Assembly: GCA_964030475.1 (NCBI GenBank)
Contig: CAXIPT010000005.1
Span: 4,845,544 to 4,909,543 of the forward strand
Length of the DNA: 64,000 nucleotides
Direction of reading: 5' to 3'
Origin: Tethya wilhelma
Lineage: Eukaryota > Porifera > Demospongiae > Tethyida > Tethyidae
Shown: one piece after another, positions 51,836 through 63,204 of the stretch
Layout: each line of letters starts with the position of its first letter
How positions within the stretch are numbered: the first letter of the stretch is position 1
The notes under the pieces: model-generated
Databases searched by the model: none
Told to the model about the DNA's origin: nothing
Seen by the model: only the letters and a program-made list of their open reading frames with translations
Program-made: the position numbers and the translations under genes

Positions 51836-53010
51836 ATGAATACAGCGTTTAGAAACAGAAAGAAATTTGTACTGTATTTTTGCATCATCTTAGGTGTGTT
51901 CCTCCTCATCCGTTCAGAGTACTACCTACTACGAGATGCTACAAGGATCAAATATCTCGAGAGAGAGGTGGACAGATGTATTCACCAGCAGGGTCTTGAT
52001 CCTGGGGGGAGATTTGGAGCAGGGGGTCTTGAAGAAGATGACGACCTTACCTCTAGGTTTGTGTGCCCCCCTGGTAGCTACACAGCAGGCCTGTGTTCCA
52101 TAGGACCACTGTACTTGAACCATACTGCAAAGAAGTTTGTTGCCAGAGGACGGGACCTACTAGTAGCAGGTAAACCAAGGTTTTGAGCATATACTATTCT
52201 GTATTAGTTATTACACTGTGCCTCGAGACCTGAGTCCGTATACTAAGCCTGTTTATAGTATCCGGATTTACCAGCACTCCAGTGCACAGGTGTAGAGTCA
52301 CAGTTCTATTGACTACAATATATTTAGCTTAGGCGCAATACAAAATCAATAGGAAAGTACACAGACTACCGTGTCTCGAGACACTTTGGTATTATTATAC
52401 AAATAGATGTGTCAATCAGCGAATGTAATTATTTTTGATTTGTTGTTATTTGTAGAGAAATTGATGCAAGCATTAGAGTTGTATGTAGACTGGCCCATCA
52501 TGGTCACACCCACTCCCTGGCCTAGCTGTACACACTATTACGACGAAGCCTTCATATTCTCACTGGATCAGTCACCACCCGACGACCTGTACTTTGACCT
52601 TCACGTGAATACGTTCATACCACTCTTCTTCTTTATGTCAATTCGAAATCACTTTGGGGCCATGCCCAAGATGGGGTACACCATTGCACTTATGCCGGCT
52701 GTCCAGATGTACACTTTGCAAGTAAGTTATTGACAGTCTCTCTACTTGAAGGAAAGAATCAGTAGCTTCTTTCCCAGGCCTTCCCAAGGCTAGAGAAACA
52801 ATTGTACCATTGAATAGGAGATTTTGTTTTTGTTGTACTAAATTTTGTTCTTCTAAAAGCAGAATGTTTTGTAGTTATACAATTGCATGTATGTTTATTC
52901 TGTTTGACACAGAGTATTGACTGGAAAACAGATCTGTTTTCTAAAGAAAACCGGTTTGGAGCTCACCAACAAATGACTAGAGTATGAAATATAATTTGTT
53001 TCGAGTCTTC

Positions 53011-53063
<53 letters not shown>

Positions 53064-54121
53064 ATAACAGGCATTTGCAGGAAGTATGAAAGTCAAACCA
53101 CTGAACAACGAACTTTTGATTGAAAGGGGCACAACATGTATCCGAAATGCTCACTTTGGTGTAAGTATCACATTATTATTGTGAGTCTACATTGAACCAT
53201 GGATATTAAAGCTTATCCATGATTGAACTTGCACTGACAGGTTGGTCCAGTCAACGTCACTGATGGATTGCTGCTTAAGATGTTCGGAGACTTCATGTTT
53301 ACGAGATTGGGTTTGCTCCGCCCACTAGACACACCCACTAAGCCGTGTGTCTGTCTCGTAAGACGCTCCCTCACGAGAAGAATCCTCAACGAGGCTGAGC
53401 TGACCAGTGCTGTAGAGAAGTTTGTCACAATCAAAACAGTTCAGTTTGATGTTCTCTCCTACCAAGAGCAGGTACCAACTCTGTGCAGAGAGAGTAGGCG
53501 AGCATAGTTGTTGCTTTTTTCACTGACCCAGCTATAACTTCAGAGTTTCTCTTGCATCATAATTCTTTGATAACTATAATGTCTATGCAGCTTAAATCTC
53601 TGTGTACTAAAATATATTGGGAGGTACTTACTTTTGTGGGGGTTGCGGATAAAAGGTGTCTGCAAAAGTTGTTTGACAAAAATGTAAAAGTTATTCATAG
53701 CACTAATATGTTCGAAATTAAGCAGTGTACAATACTGTTTGTTGCTAAAATTAATTTTTTAAAAATTTTTTTTGGTATCATTCAGGTGGCTCAAGTTCAG
53801 CCATTCACTATTCTTGTTGGAATCCATGGTGCTGAATTACTGAATGCTATATACATGCTTGAAGGCTCGGTATCGATCCAATTGGTTCCATATGAAGTGG
53901 AGGGATTACCAGTGAAGAGATATGCTGACATTCTGAAGGCTAGAGGTCCCTATTTGGAATGGGAAAATCGTCACGAGGAAAATTCGCGACCGAATCAGTT
54001 GTCAGATAAAGACAACCGACAATCAGATACAATTGTAGATGTGGAGGAATTTGTGTCGTTGGTAACGCAAGCACTTCAGATGGGCATTAACAAGAATATT
54101 GTTCATATGCAAAGAACTTGA
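51836..54121 (+). CDS. GT61-family glycosyltransferase (POMGNT2/EOGT-like)
   Basis: Exons 51836-52169, 52456-52721, 52913-52981, 53071-53160, 53241-53471 and 53786-54121 give 441 residues. The N-terminus is a type II signal anchor: a short basic cytosolic end (MNTAFRNRKK) and a membrane helix (FVLYFCIILGVFLLI). This fits a Golgi or ER enzyme with a luminal catalytic domain. The C-terminal block PFTILVGIHGAELLNAIYML is the GT61 (DUF563) signature seen in EOGT, POMGNT2 and XYLT-type enzymes. The later Y...LEWENRHEENSR recalls the tryptophan/PENT region of POMGNT2. The most likely activity is transfer of GlcNAc or xylose to a protein or O-glycan; donor and acceptor cannot be read from sequence. 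It is shorter than human POMGNT2 (580) or EOGT (527). Confidence 0.82.
53011..53061 (+). repeat. (CA)n microsatellite in a GT61-gene intron
   Basis: About 25 CA units lie in the 89-base intron 52982-53070, close to the acceptor. Confidence 0.95.
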
Positions 54122-54221
54122 ATCATTTCACTACATCACTTGCATCATTATTTGTAAAGTTTCATGTCACAATGCCACATCGCTGTTTTTAGTTTAGCGC
54201 TATTAGCTATATGTATTTTTT

Positions 54222-55037
54222 TTATACTAATTTGTCCACACTAGAACTTGACTTATCATCTTCCTGAATGTTCATGCTGGTGCGTACACGTGTGGATGAT
54301 TGTATCTGCTCCTCTGCCTCTGATCGACTTCTGTCAGTTTGAGGTCTTGGAGGCTCCTGACAGAAGATCTTGAAACTCTTGAGCCATCCTGTGGTTGTCA
54401 GCTTGTACACACCAGCTCCGATGAATATGAGTGTCAGGACGTAGTAATAGCTACTGTACACAACAAACTGTGTGTGTATGTATGTGTGCGTTGTACATAA
54501 CAGGGCACTATTTAAGCTTGTATACATCTGAGCTTATATAAACAATCTGATGTTGCTATGCTTAGCTTGCTTAGCAATTTGTCTCAGTTACTTGGCTGTG
54601 TGTACCTGTTTTCTGACGTCAAGGTCAAGTCCACGTTTGTCAGACACTATTATTGTGAGTATGGTCTCAAAAACGAGAGCAATGAAAGTGTTGAATCCAA
54701 AGATGAGTGCATAACTCTCGTGGTCAACATTCAGAGCAAGTTGGGCACTGTATGAGAGAAGAAAGGATTTTAATGGTGTCTTGGGGATCCTTAGCTTTTC
54801 TTTTAGAAAGGTCAAAGGGGAGAGCTTGGGAACAAGGCTTGTGTCTCTATCTACATCACCATAGTAACATAACAGATATCCTACACCTGGCTTCTATTTA
54901 CTGCTACCAACCACTAGCAGATAATGGACAGGTATTAGGGCTCCCATTACATATAAGTGTGGTTTAGATACTACATTAAATATCCATACTGCAAATGGAA
55001 AATAGTGACACACACTGCCTCACAGCCTCTCCCCCCT

Positions 55038-55074
<37 letters not shown>

Positions 55075-56335
55075 CTGTGTACCTGGCAATAGTTATGAGA
55101 AAGGCGTAGGTGGTTCTGTAGAGAATGTGACACAAATAGGCCAACCATAATTGAGTTGCAGATGAAGCAAGAATCAACACAGTGGCATCTACAAGGGACA
55201 ACACTCCTATCGTTACCTCTCCCCAGACTGGCCAGTTCACTTTCAAGAGAGACAATACAAAGGCTGCTCCAGCACTACACAGAGTGGCGAGAGCTTCCAC
55301 CAGTCCATTCTGAGAAGATCCACCAACTTCATTCCATAGACTCTGTACATAGTTCCCAACTTGGAGCCATCCACAAGTGGCCAATGCCCACCATAGAGAC
55401 CATCGGAGGAGAGAAAGAGTGGAGTAAAATTTGATGAAATCACGAACTCTATTCGTGACATTTTTTCTAGCCCACAGTCGACAACGTTCCCAGTACGTCA
55501 GCTGCACTTGATTGGGAGGTATTTTGCATGTGCAGCAAGAACAATCATAGACGTCGGGAAGCAGCAGTGATATACCACAAGCAACCAGTACACTACCGAA
55601 TGAGATGTAGTTCAATTCAAGAAAGGTAGCCACTTTGGTGGATATCAGTATCTGTCCCAGGATGCCAGCCATGGATTGTCCAAATAGTCTTATGGCTCGT
55701 ACATAGCTAGTCACCTTCTTGAAGTGGGCCACCGAGACTGCTGCATAGATGTATGAGAAGTAAGCGATCTCAGTGGCAGTGGCTATACCATATGCAATCT
55801 GCATCCACTGCATGTGGGATATAGTGGTGCCCCACAGTAGCAGGACCCTTGTAGTGAGATAGGCAGCACTCTCGACTAGAATGACCGGTTTGTAGCGGAC
55901 GAGATCAGTGAAGAGGAACGTGAACAAAGCTGCTATGAGGAATGAGTAAGGCCAAAATGTGTACACGTTGCTATTGACCTATATAAGTAAGAGTCACCAT
56001 AAGGATCAGTATAGAGACACTATGACAACAATAAACTTTTCCTTTTACTCAAAAAGTCTTACTTCTTCTTGAGAAAAGTTCTTGAAGTCCTTTGAGACGA
56101 GATAAGGATTGAGAAATGGTTCAGAAGGTTTGAACTCTTTGAAGAACCCATAACAACAAATCATGACAGTTGCATAGATCCAATGTTTCCTCCAGTAAAA
56201 GCAACCAGAAGGAGCATCCACCTCAGCTCTCTGGGATGAGAGCAGTACCTCCTCAGTCTCTTTTATGTCATCATCACTCAGTAGATCAGCTAGCAAGGGT
56301 TCCCTCTCTTCTTGGTCTATTTCCTTGAGAGACAT
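54222..56335 (-). CDS. SLC19-family thiamine/folate transporter
   Basis: Exons (minus) 56335-56063, 55978-55083, 54747-54606 and 54467-54222 give 518 residues, close to vertebrate SLC19A2/A3 (about 497). The acidic cytosolic N-terminus carries a REPLLADLL dileucine-like signal. Helix 1 has the family motif [18 protein letters not shown]. Other hallmarks are [31 protein letters not shown] (nearly identical to SLC19A2 as I remember it), [23 protein letters not shown] and [20 protein letters not shown]. It is a 12-helix plasma-membrane carrier, most like the thiamine transporters; folate transport cannot be excluded. The last exon start at 54467 was chosen over an acceptor 13 bases downstream because the latter opens with an in-frame stop. 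The C-terminus is Ser-rich. Confidence 0.9.
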
Positions 56336-56478
56336 GACTGGAACTAAGACACTTTTAGTTTAGGAAATATGCAGATAGTGCCAGATGAAAGTTCAGAAAC
56401 GCTGGACCAAGTGGTAGCTACCTGGTAGCGCTAGCTTCTGGAGAGTGAACCACGTGCAATGCATGCACAGGCGCTAGG

Positions 56479-56631
56479 CAGAGGAGGTACGACACGAGTG
56501 CGCCTTTGCTGAGCTGGCAAACGGGGTGCACGTGATCAACTCTCATTGTGAAGTACTGCGGTCACATGATTGGAATGCAATTAACAGACTTGCCAGCTCA
56601 GCAAAGGCGCACTCGTGTCGTACCTCCTCTG
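56479..56631. mobile_element. Young 153-bp MITE with perfect 42-bp inverted repeats
   Basis: The left arm 56479-56520 (CAGAGGAGGTACGACACGAG...) and the right arm 56590-56631 are perfect inverted copies over 42 bases. They surround a 69-base core. A 9-bp direct repeat GGCGCTAGG flanks the element (56470-56478 and 56632-56640), which is a perfect target-site duplication. A 9-bp duplication is typical of Mutator-like elements. No coding capacity. It lies about 140 bases upstream of the transporter start codon. Confidence 0.88.
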
Positions 56632-56640
56632 GGCGCTAGG

Positions 56641-56947
56641 CCAGGATGAGCTAGCCACACCTCCAAACACTCCCCACATAAACTTGACTGCACACTCTCC
56701 AGAATTTATGCATGCAGAACTGGCAGCTGTCGTGTTGGCTGGATAATCCATGAATAAACAGAGAACCATGAATTCACCAACTGACCCCGTGTAGACTGCA
56801 TGTAGAGACTAGACGTACGTAGGAGACGTCAACTTTGTGATGGTGGTGGGCGGAGCTGCCCTCTGGTTTGCAGCGTTTGTCAACAAAAAAGCATCTCCAT
56901 CTTCTGAGGTCATAAATTTGAAGCCAGTGCAGTGAATCACAAGCTAC
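56641..56947 (+). other. Spacer and 5' region of the truncated gene copy
   Basis: No gene is seen. From about 56821 the sequence (AGGAGACGTCAACTTTGTGA...) is repeated at about 60232, so the duplicated unit includes the 5' untranslated and probable promoter sequence. Confidence 0.6.
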
Positions 56948-58355
56948 ATGGACTACAGAAAGGTAGCATATCTAAATCACCTTACTAGATACATTCAATT
57001 TCCAAACACTGTCTCAATGTGTGTCATGATTCTTGTTGATCAGGCGAAGTCTCAGCCCAATTTGCCCCAGAGGATCTGGAGTACCAGTGAACTACCACAG
57101 ATCCCAAGAAGCCACAGTGTCTCAACTCGACAGGTAGGAGGACTGGTGGACGTTCGTGATCAGGGTGCACGGCCATTGAGCTCACTCCCAAACAGACCCG
57201 ATTCCAGATTGGATTCCCGACCTCAATCGAGACTTGGATCACGACCACAGTCCAGGATTAGTGCAAGACCACAGCAAATGTTTGAGGTATACATGATATG
57301 AATAGGTATATACTACTGTTCTCTGCTCCAATGTCTCGGAGTTCTAGTAGCTCAGTGGTAAGAGCATTTAACTAGAATTCGAAAGACCTGGGTTCGAATC
57401 TCAGCTATACATAGATTTTTTCTAATGATTTTTTTATGATATGCTATAATACATTGCTGACACCTGACACACAGACACACAAAACAATATTGTCATGCAT
57501 TCACAATCAGCATGTATGTCATTGTAAAATAAATGTACCATAAGATTTAAGGAAAGAATAAACATTACAATAATTGACCTTGTACCTACAGAAAAGCAAG
57601 CCTTGAAGGAACCTGAATATGAGCTAAAATAGTACTAAAAAAGACTGACACTGATTGATTTCACTGATACATCTGAATTATCACTTATGTATCACAGAGA
57701 CCTAAATCAGGGGTTCGTCCACTCTCTGGACGTGTCTTCATGCGTCGTACATCAGAGCGAGGCTGGGTGGCGAAAGCTTATCCTGAAGACAAGACAAACA
57801 GCCAGACAGATGTGAACCTGTTTGACGACCTCTCTGACTGTGAGTCTCTGGATTCATTCTTTGACGATGATTTTGATGCGGAAGAAAAGGAGGAGAAACT
57901 AGGGAACCTACTCTCATGCAACACACTTGGGGTTGAATCAAAAGTAAGCCAATTTGGTAATTTATGTGGACTTTTTTTGATGATTTCTGTTGGCCAACTG
58001 AAAAGTACTTACACAATCTATACTGACAATTTCCAATCACCAAAATATCATGGGAGTCTGTCTATAACTTTCTACTCAGGGAAGAAAGCCGGACTGGGTG
58101 GCTGGAGATGTTGGCATCCCAAAGTTTCACTGTCCACGATGTCGTGACCACTGGTACGGCATCAGTGCTTACCCTTGTGATGAGGAGCTGGCACGACTGA
58201 TCAGAGAAGGACTCTGGTATACAGGGAAAGGCGAGGGGAACAAACCCAAGAGGAACCACAAGCAGAGATCTCTCCATCGACCGACAAGTGGGAGAAAAGA
58301 ATTTGAAAGCATCTCCAATGAGTCTTCCTTAATGCTACCACAATCCTCTGTTTGA
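56948..58355 (+). CDS. Truncated duplicate of an unrecognised gene (copy 1)
   Basis: Exons 56948-56962, 57044-57286, 57698-57943 and 58080-58355 give 259 residues. They match copy 2 (60360-62987) almost residue for residue up to ESISNES. There copy 1 runs into a satellite array that contributes the last nine residues (SLMLPQSSV) and the stop, so about 390 C-terminal residues are lost. Visible features are an Arg/Ser tract (DSRLDSRPQSRLGSRPQSR), an acidic patch (DSFFDDDFDAEEKEE) and a Cys/His cluster FHCPRCRDHWYGISAYPC that could bind zinc. I do not recognise the family. It may be a transcribed short paralogue or a pseudogene. Confidence 0.6.
57341..57410 (+). ncRNA. tRNA-like sequence (copy 1), probably a tRNA-derived relic
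   Basis: TAGCTCAGTGGTAAGAGCA (A box) and GGTTCGAATC (B box) are correctly spaced. The D stem GCTC/GAGC and T stem CTGGG/CTCAG pair. The anticodon stem has one mismatch, and only four of seven acceptor pairs form. The loop would give anticodon AGA without the long variable arm of tRNA-Ser. It sits inside an intron of copy 1 and was copied with it. Confidence 0.45.
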
Positions 58356-59760
58356 AGGAGTGTGGATCAAATGCAACAGTTTCTCAAGGACCGGTCCTTC
58401 TACATTACAATCAAACATAGACAACAGTAAAACAGTAATGTGAGAGACAGTCAAGAATGGTTACAATAGATACACAGACGAACCTTAATGCTACCATAAT
58501 CCTCTGTTTGAAGCAGTGTGGATCAAATGCAACAGTTTCTCAAGGACCGGTCCTTTTACATTACAGTCAAACAGTAAACCAGTAATTGTTAGAGACAGTC
58601 AAAAATGGTTACAATAGATACAAAAACAAACTTTAATGCTATCATTATCCTGTGTTTGAAGCAGTGTAGATCAATAGTGATAGTTTTATCAAGGACTGGT
58701 CCTTTTACATTACAGTCAAACATAGACGACAGTAAAACAGTAATTGTTAGAGACAGTCAAGAATGGTTACTATAGATACAAAAACACACTCTAATGCTAT
58801 CATTATCCTGTGGTTGAAGCAGTTTGGATCAAATGCAACAGTTTCTCAAGGACCGGTCCTTCTACATTACAGTCAAACATAGACGACAGTAAAACAGTAA
58901 TTGTGAGAGACAGTCAAGAATGGTTACAATAGATACACAGACAAACCTTAATGCAATCATAATCCTGTGTTTGAAGCAGTGTGGATCAAATGCAACAGTT
59001 TCTCAAGGACCGGTCCTTCTACATTACAGTCAACCATAGACAACAGTAAAAAAAGTTATTGTGAGAGACAGTCAAGAATGGTTACAATAGATACACAGAC
59101 AAACCTTAATGCTATCATAATCCTGTGTTTGAAGCAGTGTGGATCAATGGTGATAGTTTCTCAAGGTCCAGTCCTTTTACATTACAGTCAAACATAGACA
59201 ACAGTAAAACAGTACTTGTGAGAGACAGTCAAGAATGGTTACAATAGGTACACAGACAAACCTTAATGCTATCATAATCCTGTGTTTGAAGCAGTGTGGA
59301 TCAAATGCAACAGTTTCTCAAGGTCCAGTCCTTTTACATTACAGTCAAACATAGACAACAGTAAAACTGTAATTGTTAGACACAGTCAAGAATGGTTACA
59401 ATAGATACACAGACAAACCTTAGTGCAATCATAATCCTGTGTTTGAAGCAATGTGGATCAAATGCAACAGTTTTTCAAGGACCGGTCCTTCTACATTAGA
59501 GTCAAACATAGACGACAGTAAAACAGTTATTGTGAGAGACAGTCAAGAATGGTTACAATAGATACACTGACCAACCTTAATGCTATCATAATCCTGTGTT
59601 TGAAGCAGTGTGGATCAAATGCAACAGTTTCTCAAGGACCAGTCCTTCTACACTTCATTCAAACATAGACGACTGTAAAACAGTAATTGTGAGAGACAGT
59701 CAAGAATGGTTACAAGTTATTTAATTCTTGCGTTTGAAGTAGTGTGGATCAGATGCAACA
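58329..59760. repeat. Satellite array of about 157-bp units
   Basis: Nine units start at 58329, 58485, 58633, 58791, 58948, 59106, 59263, 59420 and 59577, followed by a decayed partial unit. Spacing is mostly 156-158 bases (one 148). Each contains TTAATGCTATCATAATCCTG, GTTTGAAGCAGTGTGGATCA and the palindrome AAGGACCGGTCCTT. Units differ by several percent. The array replaces the 3' end of gene copy 1. Confidence 0.93.
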
Positions 59761-60231
59761 GTTTTTTATTGACTGGTCCATCTGTATTACAGTGGCCTGG
59801 CTCAAACAGAGGCCGCTGTAACATGAGGAACCTGAGAATTTTGTCGGATGGACTGAATTAAAAGATTTGGGTCGTATCAGTTTACTACAGAGACAATTTT
59901 GTTGGCCTACAATATCATTTAGTATGATATTGCATTGAAATTTGATTGTTTGAAACCGTCTGGCCCAATGGGATGTCTGGTCCATCCATTTACAATCATA
60001 CACCAACTCATTATACCTTGATTATGGAAATCTACCACGCCCAGCTGAGATTAGTAAGTGTTTTAAAGATTATTCTCACTTCTCTCATCTTTGTATCTCT
60101 CCTCCCCGCTCAGAAGCAGAGAAAACAATCGGATTGAGCTCCAGTGCTGGCATCCATTTTAAAGATTACGTCATTTTTAACCGGTCCTTTCGCAGGGTCC
60201 ATGTGCGTTTTTGTGTATAAATAATAACTCG
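59761..60231. other. Spacer with degenerate satellite-like sequence
   Basis: A short hairpin TTACAGTGGCC...GGCCGCTGTAA (about 59787-59822) and degenerate GTTTGAA...TCTGG / TGGTCCATCC fragments related to the satellite are present. No gene is seen. Confidence 0.5.
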
Positions 60232-60359
60232 AGGAGACGTCAACTTTGTGATGGTGGTGGGCGGAGCTGCCCTCTGGTTTGCAGCGTTTGTCAACAAAAA
60301 AAGCATCTCCATCTTCTGAGGTCATAAATTTGAAGACAGTGCAGTGAATCACAAGCTAC

Positions 60360-62987
60360 ATGGACTACAGAAAGGTATATCTAAATCACTTACTAGCATA
60401 CATTCAGTCCTGTCATCTGGTCAATTTCCAAACACTGTCTCAATGTGTGTCATGATCCCCCCATTCATGTTGATCAGGCAAAGTCTCAGCCCAATTTGCC
60501 CCAGAGGATCTGGAGCACCAGTGAACTACCACAGATCCCAAGAAGCCACAGTGTCTCAACTCGACAGGTAGGAGGACTGGTGGACGTTCGTGATCAGGGT
60601 GCACGGCCATTGAGCTCACTCCCAAACAGACCTGATTCCAGACTGGATTCCAGACTGGATTCCCGACCTCAATCGAGACTTGGATCACGACCACAGTCCA
60701 GGATTAGTGCAAGACCACAGCAAATGTTTGAGGTATACATGATATTATGAATAAGTATAATACTACTGTTCCTGCTTCAATGCCTACGAGTTCTAGTAGC
60801 TAAGTGGTAAAAGCATTCAATTAGAATTCAAAAGACCTGGGTTCGAGTTCCAGGTATATAGATCTCAAGAATTTTTCTAATGATTTTTATGATATGTTAT
60901 AATACATTGCTGACACACAGACACACAAAACAATATTGTCATGCATTCAGCATGTATGTGATTGTAAAACAAATGTACCATAAAATTGGAAAGAATAAAA
61001 ATGATGGTAAAAAAATTAATGTCACACACAATAGTAATTGACCTTGTGTATACCTACTGAAAAGCAAGGAGCCTGAATATGAGCTAAAATGGTACTAATT
61101 ATAGTGATGCTTACAGACTGACACTGATTGATTTCACTGATACATATAAATTAAATTATCAATTATAAAAATATCACAGAGACCTAAATCAGGGGTTCGT
61201 CCACTCTCTGGACGTGTCTTCATGCGTCGTACATCAGAGCGAGGCTGGGTGGCCAAAGCATATCCTGAAGACAAGACAAACAGCCAGACAGATGTGAACC
61301 TGTTTGACGACCTCTCCGACTGTGAGTCTCTGGATTCGTTCTTTGACGATGATTTTGACGCGGAAGAAAAGGAGGAGAAACTAGGGAACCTACTCTCATG
61401 CAACACTTTAGGGGTTGAATCAAAAGTAAGCCAATTTGGTAATTTAAGGGGACTTTTTTTTGGTGTTTTCTTTTAGCCAACTCAAAAGAGCTTATACAAT
61501 TCATACTGACAATTTCCAATTATTGAAATGTCATGAGAGTGTGTCATCCTTCTACTCAGGGAAGAAAGCCAGACTGGGTGGCTGGAGATGTTGGCATCCC
61601 AAAGTTTCACTGTCCACGATGTCGTGACCACTGGTACGGCATCAGTGCTTACCCTTGTGATGAGGAGCTGGCACGACTGATCAGAGAAGGACTCTGGTAT
61701 ACGGGGAAAGGCGAGGGGAACAAACCCAAGAGGAACCACAAGCAGAGATCTCTCCATCGACCGACAAGCGGGAGAAAAGAATTCGAAAGTATCTCCAATG
61801 AGTCTTTGACTGCTAAGATGCCAAATCTTCGAAGGCACAATTTGAATAAAGGAGAGCGGAGTTCGACTAACTTTGCTGTCGGTCAAAGGAGAGATAAAGA
61901 CAAAAAGAAGAAACGAATCACTTTCAAACTGGACAATGATGAAGATGAGTACAGTGACATGAGTACCACAACACTGGATGAAGAAGATGGCTCAGGATTG
62001 CTAAGAAATCGGGGAAGCTCAACTCTGCTTACATCAGCTTGTGCTAGTGGTGCTTCACTAGGTGATGGTACAGGTGGTCCTAAAGGGATTCAAAGTGGTG
62101 GTAAAGGTGGACATGATGGAATGGATGACACAGGAAGTGACAACAGTGGGTTGTATAATGGGCTTGGTAATGAGGATGGATTGAGAGGACAAAGGTCAGG
62201 GAGTCATGATGGAGACAATGTTGACAGTTCTGGCAAGGCAGGAAGAGGATCAAAGGACGAGAGAGGGTCCTTGACATCCAGGCACAGGAGAGAAGGAGGG
62301 GGAGGTGGTGGGAATGATCAAAGAGAGAATGAACTCAACAGAGCCAATAACTCAAACCACCAGTCTAAATTATCAGGATCTGGAATTGGACCTGGTGCAA
62401 GTGGAATGGAAACTGGACCTGATGGCAATAATAAAGGCCACAGTGGAACAGGTATTGGTGATACAAATACTGGACATCTGTACAATGGTGACAACAATGG
62501 TCCTGGTAGTGATACCGACCACATGAACAATGGAGGTCAAAATTCATCCGGTACTGATAGTAGTCTGAAGAACGACAAACTTCATTCTTCATCTCAAGCC
62601 AGTCGATCGGGAAGCAGTGGTGGAGCTGGTGGTGGTGGGGGAAGTAGGAGAGGCTCTCTCCACGGGCAGTCACTGGGTCAAGAGGACCACGGTAAGAACG
62701 TACGCAAAGCCGTTGGTTACATGAGAGCTGTCAGTCCCACGTCTTCGGAGTGGGGAGATCCTCTGCACGCTCGTTCGTTCATCTCTAGCACTGCCACATC
62801 TCGAAGTGGCTCGACAACCAATCTTCTTCGAAGTAAGCAGAGAGACGAAGAAGAAGTGAAGGCAAGATCTTACCTGCCACCCATTGTACCCTCCATTCAG
62901 AAGAAGAGACCACTAATAGACTTGTCTGACTTGACAGACCAGTTTCAGTTCACAAGAGCTTGGACATTCTCTTACCACAACAAATAG
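60360..62987 (+). CDS. Unrecognised Ser/Gly-rich disordered protein (intact copy 2)
   Basis: Exons 60360-60374, 60478-60732, 61180-61425 and 61560-62987 give 647 residues. The first coding exon is only 15 bases (MDYRK). Splicing of the next intron is supported because copy 1 and copy 2 introns differ by an indel while the exons stay in frame. Exon 2 has one extra RLDS unit compared with copy 1. Residues 1-265 hold the Arg/Ser tract, an acidic patch and a FHCPRCRDHWYGISAYPC cluster (possible half zinc ribbon). From about residue 275 a basic stretch (DKDKKKKR) leads into 300 residues of Gly/Asn/Asp/Ser low complexity, then a more conserved-looking end (PPIVPSIQKKRPLIDLSDL). I do not recognise the family and assign no function; cytosolic or nuclear location is likely as there is no signal or membrane segment. 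Confidence 0.75.
60790..60858 (+). ncRNA. tRNA-like sequence (copy 2), more decayed
   Basis: This is the counterpart of 57341-57410 in the second gene copy. The D stem is broken (GCTA/AAGC), while the T stem (CTGGG/TCCAG) and TTCGAGT loop survive. A functional tRNA is unlikely. Confidence 0.4.
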
Positions 62988-63204
62988 GATTATGTGCTGG
63001 TGTAGTAACATATACTAAGTCTTGTGTGTTGTACGTATGTATATATGTTGAAATAGCCCATGGGCAATAGTTCAATCAAATGTAGTGATAAAAAAAATGT
63101 CTCAATATCATAATTTTTTTAAAAGTGAATCGGTACAAAATGAACATGTCAGTAGTAGGATACAAAACACAAACACCTGACAGCATGACACATGTAGATA
63201 TGGC
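62988..63204. other. Convergent 3' flanks
   Basis: A short AT-rich interval between the stop of the unrecognised gene (+) and the stop of the NT5DC gene (-). No further gene is seen. Confidence 0.5.

Noticed and set aside
53589..53785. Possible extra exon in the GT61 gene after CAG at 53589-53591
   Set aside because: The sequence is AT-rich and unlike the family. Skipping it keeps phase 0 on both sides and joins conserved blocks directly.
54222..54454. Acceptor CAG|TAGC for the last SLC19 exon
   Set aside because: It would begin with an in-frame TAG. The acceptor 13 bases upstream gives [10 protein letters not shown], which matches the family.
57341..57410. Functional tRNA gene
   Set aside because: A and B boxes are good, but the acceptor stem is broken, the anticodon AGA lacks a Ser-type variable arm, and the second copy is more decayed.
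58329..59760. CRISPR-like array
   Set aside because: Units of about 157 bases with no short repeat/unique spacer pattern, in a eukaryotic context: a satellite.
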